Below are positions 1-8,346 of a stretch of 17,358 nucleotides of DNA, piece by piece. The DNA comes from Funneliformis mosseae (Eukaryota; Glomeromycota; Glomeromycetes; Glomerales; Glomeraceae): positions 1 to 17,358 of the forward strand of contig CAJVPP010001888.1 of assembly GCA_910592005.1 (NCBI GenBank). The letters run 5' to 3'. Numbering within the stretch: the stretch's first letter is position 1; every line of letters starts with the position of its first letter. The notes under the pieces were generated by a model, which was not told where the DNA came from, ran no database searches, and saw nothing but the letters and a program-made list of their open reading frames with translations. A program made the position numbers and the translations under genes.

Positions 1-248
1 TTTACTAAAGTATATAATTTTCATAATTTATTCATTTTATATATAATTATTATAATTGTAAAATTTCTTATAAATTCTGTATAATTATTCTGTATAATTA
101 TTACATTTTTATAATTCTGTATATATTTATTAAATTAAAAATTCACTAAAAATAATTCCTTATAAAATATATGGAATTATAATACATAATTCATGAAAAC
201 GTATTATAAACGTATATAAAACATATAATTAACGTATGTAAATTTCTT
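1..248. other. A+T-rich non-coding spacer
   Basis: Nearly pure A/T sequence with no supportable reading frame. It holds a perfect tandem pair of a 13-bp unit (TTCTGTATAATTA at 75-87 and 88-100) and several ACGTAT words between about 199 and 240. Nothing here resembles a gene. It lies just outside the palindrome at 249-265 that I use as the tentative left edge of the first element. Confidence 0.6.
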
Positions 249-265
249 ATAGGGTTAACCTATAC
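249..265. repeat. Terminal palindrome, tentative left edge of first element
   Basis: TATAGGGTTAACCTATA is a near-perfect palindrome directly after the end of the integrase remnant. A related sequence around GGTTAAC lies at about 6497-6525, beyond the start of the Gag-like region, and the two align in direct or inverted orientation because each is nearly self-complementary. They may be the eroded ends of one element. The match is short and the sequence A+T-rich, so the assignment is tentative. Confidence 0.35.
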
Positions 266-905
266 GCTGAATCTATTAGTTAAATGCAAATAAAAATCTT
301 CAGCATCTTGCTGAAAATAAGCATATTTTTCAAATTCTTGATGGCAATAACCACATCACATTTAGAGTTAACATACTGAATTCTAATATTATAACTGAGT
401 AATAAATCTCTACATTTGCTCATATATTCAATACCTTTATTTACAATAAAATCTTTAGGTAGGTTAAAAGGATCATTAGGATCATTGTATATTTTTTGAA
501 TTGCTTTAGCCATTTGTGCAGAAGATTTATTAGTTAATGCAAAACTATGTTAGTATCTAGTTACAATATCTTTGATAATACTATTATACTTATAAATCTG
601 ATTACTTACTTTATTATGAGACATGAGGGTAATATCAGATTAGTGCACTTTATTTAAAAATTGAATATTATTAAAGGAGGCATACTAAATAAATTTTAGC
701 TAAAGCTTGTAAATCTAATGCAAAGCCTGTTTGTTTAGCCAATTTTTGATTTCTGTAAGAGAAAACTTATATCTAGTATTATTATAAGCCATTTGCATTT
801 TTTAGAAATCTGATAATATCCCTTAAGTCTATAATAAAATTTTTGTAAAATAAGATCCTGATCTAAGTCTTGAGCTTTCTGAGAATTGATATAAATAATT
901 AGTAC
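260..905 (-). pseudogene. Retroviral-type (rve) integrase remnant
   Basis: Read on the minus strand, three frames together give an integrase-like chain. An N-terminal part (GYYQISKK, then FSLTEIKNWLNKQ) is followed by SFNNIQ..NKVH.SDI, which sits where the first catalytic Asp of rve integrases is expected. Next come TNKSSAQMAKAIQKIYNDP, and VNKGIEYMSKCRDLLL, which matches the usual VDxGxEF region with the second Asp replaced by Asn. The tail (HQEFEKYAYFQQDAEDF, in another frame) contains a possible catalytic Glu. Several in-frame stops and at least two frameshifts (near 795 and 340) break it. The longest open piece is 280-513. It lies directly downstream of the ATPase pseudogene on the same strand. 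Integrases like this occur in LTR retroelements and in Maverick/Polinton-type elements; the neighbour favours the latter, but the Gag-like gene leaves both open. Confidence 0.6.
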
Positions 906-961
906 TCTTATTCTAATTTTTTATAATTACAAAAAAAAGCTAACATTTATAAAGTCAGATT

Positions 962-1742
962 CTATTCATTAGCTAAAGCACTTTTTTCTTTGCGTTTCTG
1001 TCTAGCCTCTATCTTCTTTTGCAAGTTTAGTGAAGTATCAAATCTTAAGCGGATTGCAAGATAATCATCTTCTAGCCTAATGTGATCAAATATAACAAAT
1101 TTACCTTTGCATAAGTAACTGTTAATAACTATTGATGCATTCTTAACATCATCAGTATAACAACTAGCTATCTTGACATATCTTAATAACTACTGCCTCT
1201 ATTAAATATCACTAGATAGGAGATATTTTCACGAATAATTATTAAAATATAATGATATTTTTGTGTTATATAGATTGAACTTATATTTTGATATCGCCTA
1301 TGTGTAAAGAATAGAATAATTTGATTTTGTATTAACTCTGAAGCATTACATAAATCCTCAAAAATAATTACAGTACTTCTCTTAGGTGAAAAGGATTTTA
1401 CACTAGGAATTTTTTCAGTGATATGTATTTAAATCTAATATTCTTATAATAAGATGTTTTATGATTACTTGCAATTATTTCATAGATATATTTAACGAAT
1501 ACTCATTTATGCTCATCAGAATGATAATTATAAACTATTAAATTATCACATTTAATATATCTAAATCTACACTTTTGTCTTTTATATATATGTTCACCTT
1601 TATTTTCAATGACAAGATTTGCTATTAAATTAGTTTTACCTGTATCACTTTTTCCTGTGATTACCTTGCTAAATAGTCATGTTATTGCTGAATGTCCAAC
1701 ATTTCAAAAAGATTTGTGCTTTGTGACCTCATCTATATCCAT
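962..1742 (-). pseudogene. A32/FtsK-HerA-like packaging ATPase remnant
   Basis: About 260 codons on the minus strand with a clear P-loop. A Walker A motif GKSDTGKT follows VIT near residue 30 (about 1640-1665). Roughly 80 residues later VIIFED fits Walker B, followed by THRRYQNISSIYITQKYH, which resembles the conserved segment after Walker B in A32-like DNA-packaging ATPases of Maverick/Polinton elements and large DNA viruses. The C-terminal part (DDVKNASIVINSYL, then IRLRFDTSLNLQKKI) is readable to a TAG at 962-964. I chose the ATG at 1740-1742 because it precedes MDIDEVTKHKSF in the P-loop frame. There are two frameshifts (near 1400 and 1220), three TGA codons where Trp is expected, and a TAA where Gln is likely. 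Family assignment comes from motif reading only; another P-loop ATPase is possible. Confidence 0.6.
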
Positions 1743-2615
1743 AAGGTAAAGTTTCACAGGAGGTAGTTCTGTCTTTTAATTCTTCTCTGTATCATATCAG
1801 GAAACCATAACCTTGATTTCTATTTAAGGGTATTTTATAGTTCAGAATATTTTTTTCTTTATTGTAAGATGAATATAGATGAGAGAATACATACCATAAG
1901 ATGTATATAATTAGTAATACTATTACAAAAATGAATGCATGCTAAAAAAATAAGAAATAAGGTGATTCTGAGGTTGTTTCAGGGCTAGTAATTTTGTTAC
2001 TTTTTTCTAATAAAAGAGTATTAGTTTTTTAAAAGAGAAAATCTTTTTCTATTACTACTTTTTGCGCTAAAAGTAAATTATCTTTCATCCGCATTAATTC
2101 ATCCTTTTTTTTGATCATTGTATCTTCTAATTCCATTTTTGCTAAATCTAAACTAATATTTTTGTCAAACAGTTTTATGTATTCCAGTTCAGACTTATGC
2201 TTAAAAGAATCCATTTCTGATAATCTCTTTTCTGCTAAAGAAATATCCTGTTCTAATTCCTCTATTCTTGAATAGAAAGCTTGTATTTCTTCCAATTTTG
2301 TAGCAATCTCATTCTTAGCATTTACAAGAGAAATCTCTTTTTAATTAATCTCATTTTGAGTTCTCTTGTCTTATCTTCAAGCTAGCATACATGCTCTGAA
2401 AAACTCTCATTATTTTTTATCAAGAAACTATTTCTAGTGCTAAGCTAAATACCTGAGTTTAAAGTAATATCTAGATCATATTTTAAACAAGCAAGTTGAT
2501 TCTCAAGCTCAGTTCGGCTAGATGGATATTGATTAAATAGCAAATTTTCAAATTTATTGCTAGATACCAAGGGTATCCTATTATTTATTTCATTTAGCTT
2601 ATGTATATTTGCCAT
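1729..2615 (-). pseudogene. Coiled-coil protein with C-terminal membrane segment, broken
   Basis: The frame starts at the ATG at 2613-2615 (MANIHKLNEINNRIP) and can be followed for about 295 codons with one missing base near 2335; the total length of 887 nt agrees with a single 1-nt deletion. The middle (roughly 2029-2330) is rich in Glu, Lys and Leu in heptad-like spacing (EEIQAFYSRIEELEQDISLA) and should form a long coiled coil. About 30 codons past a TAA at 2029, in the same frame, a strongly hydrophobic segment (HAFIFVIVLLIIYILWYVF, about 1890-1945) is a likely transmembrane helix, then a basic tail up to TGA at 1729-1731. The end overlaps the ATPase start by 14 nt. Function unknown; a structural or membrane-anchoring role is inference. 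In-frame TAG/TAA/TGA codons mark it as decayed. Confidence 0.55.
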
Positions 2616-2741
2616 ATGAATTTATTTGAAGGCAAAGTTTTTTATGATTTTTTTCTAAGACATATTCTTACAAATTTTTGGTAAAATTAAATAATATATG
2701 TATATTTTTTTTTTCGAATATGAAAAAAGGAAGTTTAGAAT

Positions 2742-2785
2742 CAAACTAATATCAAACTAATAAAAAACTAATAAAAAACTAATAA
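2742..2785 (+). repeat. 11-bp direct repeat array A (4 copies)
   Basis: Four uninterrupted 11-bp units: CAAACTAATAT, CAAACTAATAA, AAAACTAATAA, AAAACTAATAA. The 8-base core AAACTAAT... keeps exact 11-bp spacing, close to one helical turn, so the same face of the DNA is presented each time. This resembles iterons or an array of protein binding sites. Confidence 0.8.
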
Positions 2786-2901
2786 CGAATTAGTTTTAAA
2801 GAAATATAATATCTGAAGTATATGTATCTTAAACCTATTTTTTATTTGAATTATGATTATAACATACTACACTGTAAAGAAAGTGAACTACATATATGTA
2901 A

Positions 2902-2934
2902 CAAACTAATATCAGGCTAATATCAGACCAATAT
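2902..2934 (+). repeat. 11-bp direct repeat array B (3 copies)
   Basis: Three contiguous 11-bp units: CAAACTAATAT, CAGGCTAATAT, CAGACCAATAT, followed by a partial CAAATAAAT. The first unit is identical to the first unit of array A 160 bp away. Same orientation and same period as array A. Confidence 0.8.
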
Positions 2935-3009
2935 CAAATAAATTTTCTATAAGTTTTTATTAGTATCATATAGATTTATTACTAGCAAACTATAAGCAAA
3001 AAATAAACA

Positions 3010-3560
3010 GCCCATACTCGTAAATTTCTTAGATCAGATGTCAGACACTTGTCACTTAAAGCTATTGAAGAAATTAGAAATACTTAAAATAATATTTCAG
3101 ATATTCAATGCATTATGTGTAAAAAACATCATATAGGATCAATAACATATTAAAAAATAATTGATAATCAGACCCTCTGAATCTACTTAGAAATGACATA
3201 GAATCATAGAATCTGTTAACATCTCTGACCAGATTTCAAAAAATAATCAGGAATCTTCACATGATATTTCTTCCTCTACTATTATACAAGAAGACAGAAT
3301 CACTTATACAGAATATCCTATAGATAATGAGAATGATACAAATTCTAATAGTCTGAATACAGTAACTAGTAGGTGAAAAGATAAAGTTAGTTAGAAAAAA
3401 AGGCTAGTATAAAGCCAAAAGATGAATTTTCTTCTGCAGATAAAGTAGCCAATTCTTTTAAAGATAATACATCTAGATGAGAATTTGATCTTAATAAATT
3501 AGTAAATATTATTAAAGAAGCTATCATGCATCTGATTTATTTTCTATAAGTTATAAGCAT
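3010..3560 (+). pseudogene. Unrecognised plus-strand gene with Cys/His motif, broken
   Basis: On the plus strand two frames give a protein-like chain. The first part (SLKAIEEIRNT, then ISDIQCIMCKKHHIGSITY) has a CxxCxxHH cluster that could bind zinc. After a frameshift near 3205 the chain continues as a Ser/Asn/Asp-rich linker (ESVNISDQISKNNQESS, ENDTNSNS), then SRWKDKVS and a lysine-rich part ending near 3560 (FDLNKLVNIIKEAIMH). Several TAA, TAG and TGA codons interrupt it, two of them TGA where Trp fits. It is divergent from the coiled-coil gene and converges on the end of the Gag-like gene. I do not recognise the family; a small DNA- or RNA-binding accessory protein is only a guess. Confidence 0.45.
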
Positions 3561-5761
3561 TTTTCTGCAAGAATATTACCTGCATTTAATGCTATATCAA
3601 GCTATTTCTCAGTTTTTAATAGTTGTTCTTCAAGCTTTACACACTTTTTTTTAAGTTCTTCTTATTATTTGGGCTAAAGAAATTAATAGATGCTTAGTCC
3701 TGATCTTTTTTTAGCAGATCTTTGACTACTAGAACCTACTAAAGATTGGGATAATATATACCTTTTCATGTAACTTTATACAAAACTGGATTTATTTTAG
3801 CTCAGGAATGTCTTGAAGTTTTGAATATTTGATATATTAAAAAATAGCATTAGTTCTATTTCACCATTATCAATATGAAAAAAATTTTCAATAACTGTGA
3901 TGTCTTACCTTCTTTATTCTTCAAGATAACTGGCACGTCTATATACCATCCTAATGAATTAGTGATATACTTGGAATTGCCTATTATGACAAAATTAGTT
4001 AGTTTATCAGCCTTCTATCTAAGTGCCTTAATTGCTAAATCATTTAAATCACCTAACTCACTGTCAGTATCTAAAAAAGACTCAAAAATAGTTAAGTTAT
4101 TTATATTAGCATTCAGATATTATAAAGATGATAACCATTCATCTGATTCTTTTGATTCCTTTTCCTGAACCTTTTGAGACAAGGATATTTTTTGTATTAG
4201 CAGTGAAAGCTTAGATATTAGCTTATCATATATTTCAGACTGGTTAGTTACTAGATCAAAAGAAGGGATAATAGAGTTGCTAGGTAAACTTTCATTTACT
4301 GATACCTGTTTTTTTTTACCGGTAGATTATATTACTTTTCATTTTTTCTTCATAACCATTCCCAGCATTTTCCTCACTATCTAAATCAGGAGAAACTATT
4401 AGTTTAAGAAATGTAAAATATGATTGAATAAAATTAGATTGAGCTATCAGTCTATTTGGATAATTTTTTTTGCTATAACCTATTTTCCTACAAATTTTGC
4501 ATTTTCATATATATGTTCTTTTCTGAAATAGATTAGCTAACTGATTTACATTATTCTAAGTTTCTTCAAGTTCTTTTTCAATCCTATCAAATCTAGCAGA
4601 ATTATTATTTAACTGTAGATGAAGACTTTGAAAAGATTTTACAGGATAATCTGAGTCTAAATCTTCCTTATTAAGTAGACCTACTTCTTTTAAGTATTCA
4701 GATACATAATAATTCTTGAGACCTTCCTCTGTTTTCAATAAAGATGGTGGACCTCTTAGCTGTCTAACAGGTTCAACTATTTGTAGAACAGGTAATTGTA
4801 TTTGTTGAACCATTTATGATTGTAATTCTGTAACTTTCTTTATTAATGTCTAGTTTTCAGTTTTTTATTATGCTAATGCATTTTGAATTGCTTTTTGCAT
4901 ATCTTCTAAAGATATTCTTTGCTGTTGTAATAAAACAGGCGAGGGTTCATATATTTACTAAAATGCTTAATTAGATACTAGTAAATCTGATATTTTATCT
5001 TTTTTATATCTAGTTATTCAGTATAACTCTATCTCATAAAGCTTTTTAGCTAATTCATCTAATGGTAAATGTTCGCTAATCTTTTCAACTTTTTCAAGCT
5101 ATGACAGTAGAAGGATATTTAAGAACTTCCTATATAATTCTTCAGGCCTATAGTTAGCTTGTCTACCTATTTATACTATTTTTTTATATAATTCATCTAT
5201 AGTCATGTCTCCCTTTATGATTGTTTCATATATCATATCACGAAGCTTCTCTTTCACTATAGGGAAATGAGTTTTTAATCATCATACAGCTTGACTAAAT
5301 CAAATGTCAGATACAATTACAGTAGTACTATTATTAGCATTTGGTGTATTTACTGAAAAGTTAGTAAGACAACCTCCTGCTACATATCAATCTTTATTTC
5401 AAGGGTCTTTTATAGCTCTTAACTTAACTATTATATTTCCAGGTTGTCTGACCATCTTATTTAATTTATCAGTATCTATCTGAAGCACTATATGTCCATT
5501 TACTGCAACTAAATTAGCTTGACCTGTATCATCAGTTAGATTAGTTAATTCTCAATTTGTTTTTATAATAATCTCTTTATCAAACCATTCTAGAGTTTTT
5601 TTTCTCATACATTCTCTTAAATGTCTTAATACCTGATCTCTTTCGTTAACACCTGCACCTGCTGAATCTATACCATGATTCTGCAAGTCTAGTCTAAGTT
5701 ATACAAGAAAGTCTGAGATACTATCATTCCAGTCAAATCATAGATGAGGTATTTTTGCCAT
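3527..5761 (-). pseudogene. Gag-like polyprotein with zinc knuckle and protease-like tail
   Basis: From ATG at 5759-5761 one minus-strand frame runs to about 4330 without a frameshift but with many stops. It begins MAKIPHL.FDWNDSISDF; the block LRECMRKKTLEWFDKEI is typical of retrotransposon Gag domains, and YRPEELYRKFL and LPLDELAKKLYEIEL continue the domain. A Gln-rich part and PPSLLKTEEGLKNYYVSEYL (within the open piece 4556-4813) follow. At 4460-4501 CKICRKIGYSKKNY matches a CCHC zinc knuckle with His and the last Cys each changed to Tyr. After a frameshift (about 4320) comes an acidic/coiled region, then NSLGWYIDVPVILKNKEGKT and, one frame on, HIDNGEIELML, resembling a retropepsin-like domain; no catalytic DTG is visible. 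A coiled coil (EELKKKCVKLEEQLL) ends near 3527. Such proteins package element RNA; the copy is dead. Confidence 0.6.
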
Positions 5762-5762
5762 G

Positions 5763-6462
5763 TTTTATTTGATTTGGTGGATTATTCTGAAGCATCAAAA
5801 TTTATCCTTGCAAATTTAAAATATTCTGACATTCTACTTGAGTCTTATTTTTCCATTTCTCATATTACTCATAGAGTCTATCTCGATTATATTCTAATAA
5901 ATTTATATCTTCTCTACTTTACTGTAAGTGATAAGCATTTCGCTGATATAGTAATTGTAAAGCAAATTTTTCTTGTATCAGCATATCTATACAGGTTTGT
6001 TTTCTTCTTATATTACCTATTATTCTATTTATCTAGTTTTGAACATTAGTTTGATATTGCTAAAGATCACTAATAATCCTATCCATTATTCCTTCAGCAA
6101 GATTTTTCGCATAATAGCAAGATCTCGCTCAGCTTTTGCATCATATCGTCTTCATTACTTACAGACTAAATCCTGATGTAAATTATTTTCTTTTCGACGA
6201 ATTTATCTTGTAACTCTTTTTATTTGGTCTATAAAAATATCTTTAGTTGTTACTCTATTATCTACATAATCTTTTATAGCATTTGCTAGCTCAGTGATTG
6301 TGACTATATTATAATCGAAATTATACAAGTCTGAAGAATTTCCTTATTCAGATGAATTTTTTCGTGATGAGATACTTCTGATCTGGTATTGCAATTTTTC
6401 TACTTGCTTCTCAGATTCTACTAACTGCTTTTCTAAGCTAAAGATATACAGTAATGAGCAAA
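5763..6462 (-). pseudogene. Coiled-coil region upstream of Gag-like gene, broken
   Basis: Minus-strand reading gives a charged helical sequence in two frames: LEKQLVESEKQVEKLQYQIR near 6430-6370, ITELANAIKDYVDNRVTTKD, RRYDAKAERDLAIMRKILL, then after a frameshift near 6095 NLAEGIMDRIISDL and VQNQINR-like and REDINLLEYNRDRLYE stretches, ending in Asn/Pro-rich residues just before the Gag-like ATG. Heptad-like Leu/Ile spacing points to a long coiled coil. It may be the N-terminal part of the Gag-like polyprotein or a separate small gene in front of it; no convincing start codon is visible. TAA/TAG/TGA codons are frequent. The plus-strand open frames at 5744-6176 are shadows of it. Confidence 0.45.
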
Positions 6463-6552
6463 AAAAACGTAACCACTATTGGTTACCTTTAAAAGCTTAT
6501 AACAGGTTAACTATAGGAGCTAAAATCTTAATTTTATATTTATTTTAAAGCC
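6463..6552. other. Non-coding junction with hairpin at element edge
   Basis: Between the Gag-side coiled coil and the first repeat copy lies a perfect hairpin, GTAACC-ACTATT-GGTTAC at 6469-6486, followed by the GGTTAAC-containing sequence at about 6497-6525 that resembles the palindrome at 249-265. Tentatively the right edge of the first element. Confidence 0.4.
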
Positions 6553-6581
6553 CCAATCTTGAAGAATAATCTAATATAATT
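6553..6581. repeat. Target-site repeat copy B1
   Basis: CCAATCTTGAAGAATAATCTAATATAAT; a diverged copy of the sequence also present at 7428-7455 (B2) and 8304-8331 (B3). On the plus strand every copy is followed by a T-run, i.e. on the minus strand it directly follows the A-tail of a retroelement. This fits a target-site duplication used repeatedly. Confidence 0.65.
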
Positions 6582-7427
6582 TTATTTTTTTTTACTATTA
6601 ATCTGCATTAGCTAGAGGTAAGCAGAGGGCATATCCTTAGTAGAATAAGTTTGATCTCGCGTTAAGTTACCTCTCTAAGTCTTCAATCCCTTTTTTAAGG
6701 GATACGACAACCTACTTTAAAGCATATCCCTGTATGGTTGCTACCTAGTATAGATTACCTTGCAACGGTTTAATCCCTCATCACAAGGCTCACTAGACCT
6801 TATTAAGTATTATCACCTTTGGATAGAGGGCTCACTTCAACCATAGAGCTTGTCAGGCCCTATTTTTACCAATCTAATTTATAGAGTTTTACCCTATTAA
6901 TGACTACTAAGATTGTGAGATCGGGTCCTTTATATAGATGGTGATTTTATACCTATAACGTCAAATTTACCTGAAAATCGAACTCAGCTTCTAACTCTAA
7001 TGATAATTTAATTAGATGGTGCTGTAGTATGCAATGTAGTCTGTTTCACCATAGCATACTCGAAGAAGATACCCAATCTACTAATTACTGGTTAACCACT
7101 TCCTTACTAATATAAGAACCCCTAAATTTGAAGACGTGAAACAGTATCCATTATAGACCTGTCAGCGAAGGCTAAGTTTTTATCAATTCTTGGCTTCATT
7201 TGCATCTACATGTTCTTTAAATCCAGTATTTAGGTATAATTAATGTCAATTGATAGATTGATTGATCAATATCTAATATTTATTAGTCTAAACACTCACG
7301 TGTTTAGTTATATATGAAATTTTTATGAAAATCATCTAGTTTTATGTCTTGGCTGAGGTCTGAACCTGTGACTATCGCAATGTAACCTACAATAAAGACT
7401 CGTATCTTACAGATTAAGCCAGGATCA
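6580..7427 (-). mobile_element. SINE-like unit, copy 1
   Basis: About 830 bp unit with an A-tail (T-run 6580-6594 on the plus strand), repeated in tandem by the unit at 7455-8303 at roughly 85% identity by eye. It reads on the minus strand. Its head carries TGGCTTAATCTG, close to a pol III A box, and about 55 bp further GGTTCAGACC, close to a B box (both within 7350-7425), suggesting a tRNA-derived internal promoter. The body has no open frame and is less A+T-rich than the flanks. It does not share the LINE 3' end seen at 8347, so only the A-tail could recruit LINE machinery. Length is large for a SINE; an undescribed non-autonomous retroelement family is the best description. Confidence 0.6.
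7350..7427 (-). promoter_or_regulatory. tRNA-like pol III promoter head of SINE copy 1
   Basis: Minus strand: TGGCTTAATCTG (A-box-like) then GGTTCAGACC (B-box-like) about 55 bp downstream, a spacing compatible with tRNAs that have a long variable arm. The expected acceptor and T-stem pairings are not convincing, so this is a promoter relic rather than a working tRNA gene. Confidence 0.55.
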
Positions 7428-7455
7428 CCAATCCTTTAGAATAACCTGATATAAT
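7428..7455. repeat. Target-site repeat copy B2
   Basis: CCAATCCTTTAGAATAACCTGATATAAT between the two SINE-like units. Differs from B3 at only a few positions and from B1 at several. Confidence 0.7.
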
Positions 7456-8303
7456 TTTTTTTTACTATTAATATGCAGTAGCTAAAGAGTTAATAAAGGG
7501 TATATTCTAAGTAGGACAAGTTTGATTCTGCGTTAAGTAACCTCTTAAAGTCTCTGATTCTGATTAAGAGGTACAGCAATCCGCTTAAAAGTACATCCTT
7601 GTACAGTTGCTATCTAGTATAGACTATCTTGTAATAAGTTATTCCCATATCACAAAGCTCACTAGACCTTATTGGGTACCATTACCTTTGGATAGAAGGC
7701 TCACTTTAACCATAGAGCTTGTTAGGCCTATTTTTACCAATCTAATTATAGGGTTTTACCTAATTGATGACTACTGAGACTATGGGATCGAGTCTTTTAC
7801 ATAGATAGTGGTTTTGTACCCATAACGTCAAATTCACCTAGGAATTGAATCCAGCCTTTAACCCTAGTGATGATTTAATTTGGAAGGTACTGTAACGTGC
7901 AATGCAGTCTATTATTACCTTAAGCACTTTTGCTTCTTGCGGTAAACCCAAATCTACTAATTACTGATTAATCACTTCCTTACTTGTGTAAGGGCCTCTA
8001 AATTTGAAGACGTGAGACAGTATCCATTATAGACCTGTCAGTGAAGGCCAAGTTTCTGTCGATCCCTGGTTTCATTTGCATTCACATGTTTTTCAAACTT
8101 AGTATTTAGGCATAATTAACATCAATCAACAGATTAATCGACCAGTATCTAACGTTTATTAGTCTAAACACTCATGTGTTCAGTTACATATGAAATTCTT
8201 ATAAAAATCATCTAGTTTTATGCCTCAGCTGAAGTCTGAACCTGTGACTATCACAGTGTAACCTACAATAGGAACTCGCACCTTACAGATTAAGCTAGGA
8301 TCA
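7455..8303 (-). mobile_element. SINE-like unit, copy 2
   Basis: Second head-to-tail copy, body about 840 bp plus a 9-bp A-tail (T-run 7455-7463 on the plus strand). It aligns with copy 1 over the whole length, including the stretch around TTGAAGACGTGA and TATCCATTATAGACCTGTCA, with mostly transition differences. The minus-strand head again has A-box-like TAGCTTAATCTG and B-box-like GGTTCAGACT. No coding capacity. Flanked by B2 and B3. Confidence 0.6.
8225..8303 (-). promoter_or_regulatory. tRNA-like pol III promoter head of SINE copy 2
   Basis: Same arrangement as in copy 1 with changes TAGCTTAATCTG (A box) and GGTTCAGACT (B box). Conservation of both boxes between copies, while the body diverged, supports a shared internal promoter. 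Confidence 0.5.
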
Positions 8304-8331
8304 CCAATCCTTAAAATAATCTGATATAATT
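8304..8331. repeat. Target-site repeat copy B3
   Basis: CCAATCCTTAAAATAATCTGATATAAT at the junction between SINE copy 2 and the LINE poly(A) tail. Third copy of the repeat. Confidence 0.7.
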
Positions 8332-8346
8332 TTTTTTTTTTTTTTT

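Larger units (their letters stand above)
2616..3009. promoter_or_regulatory. Divergent intergenic region with 11-bp repeat arrays
   Basis: Non-coding A+T-rich stretch between the coiled-coil gene (leftward) and the plus-strand frame that begins near 3010 (rightward). It contains two separate arrays of an 11-bp direct repeat, listed individually. The position between divergent genes suggests promoter or origin function, but no polymerase or initiator binding site is recognised. Confidence 0.45.

Noticed and set aside
3875..4168. 97-codon open frame on the plus strand
   Set aside because: Its complement carries the recognisable Gag-side protease-like reading (NSLGWYIDVPV, IDNGEIELML); this strand gives no motif.
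5744..6176. Two overlapping plus-strand open frames rich in Tyr, Phe and Ser
   Set aside because: They are antisense to the Glu/Lys-rich coiled-coil region upstream of the Gag-like gene; the composition is what an antisense of a coiled coil gives.
1..6525. Origin from a bacterial endosymbiont or mitochondrion that reads TGA as Trp
   Set aside because: The same genes also contain TAA and TAG at conserved positions and frameshifts, and the neighbouring elements are nuclear (LINE, intron-bearing MULE). Decay explains the stops better; the TGA excess is kept as a separate finding.
7350..8303. Genuine tRNA genes in the SINE heads
   Set aside because: A- and B-box-like words are present, but acceptor and T-stem pairing fail and no clear anticodon arm forms.
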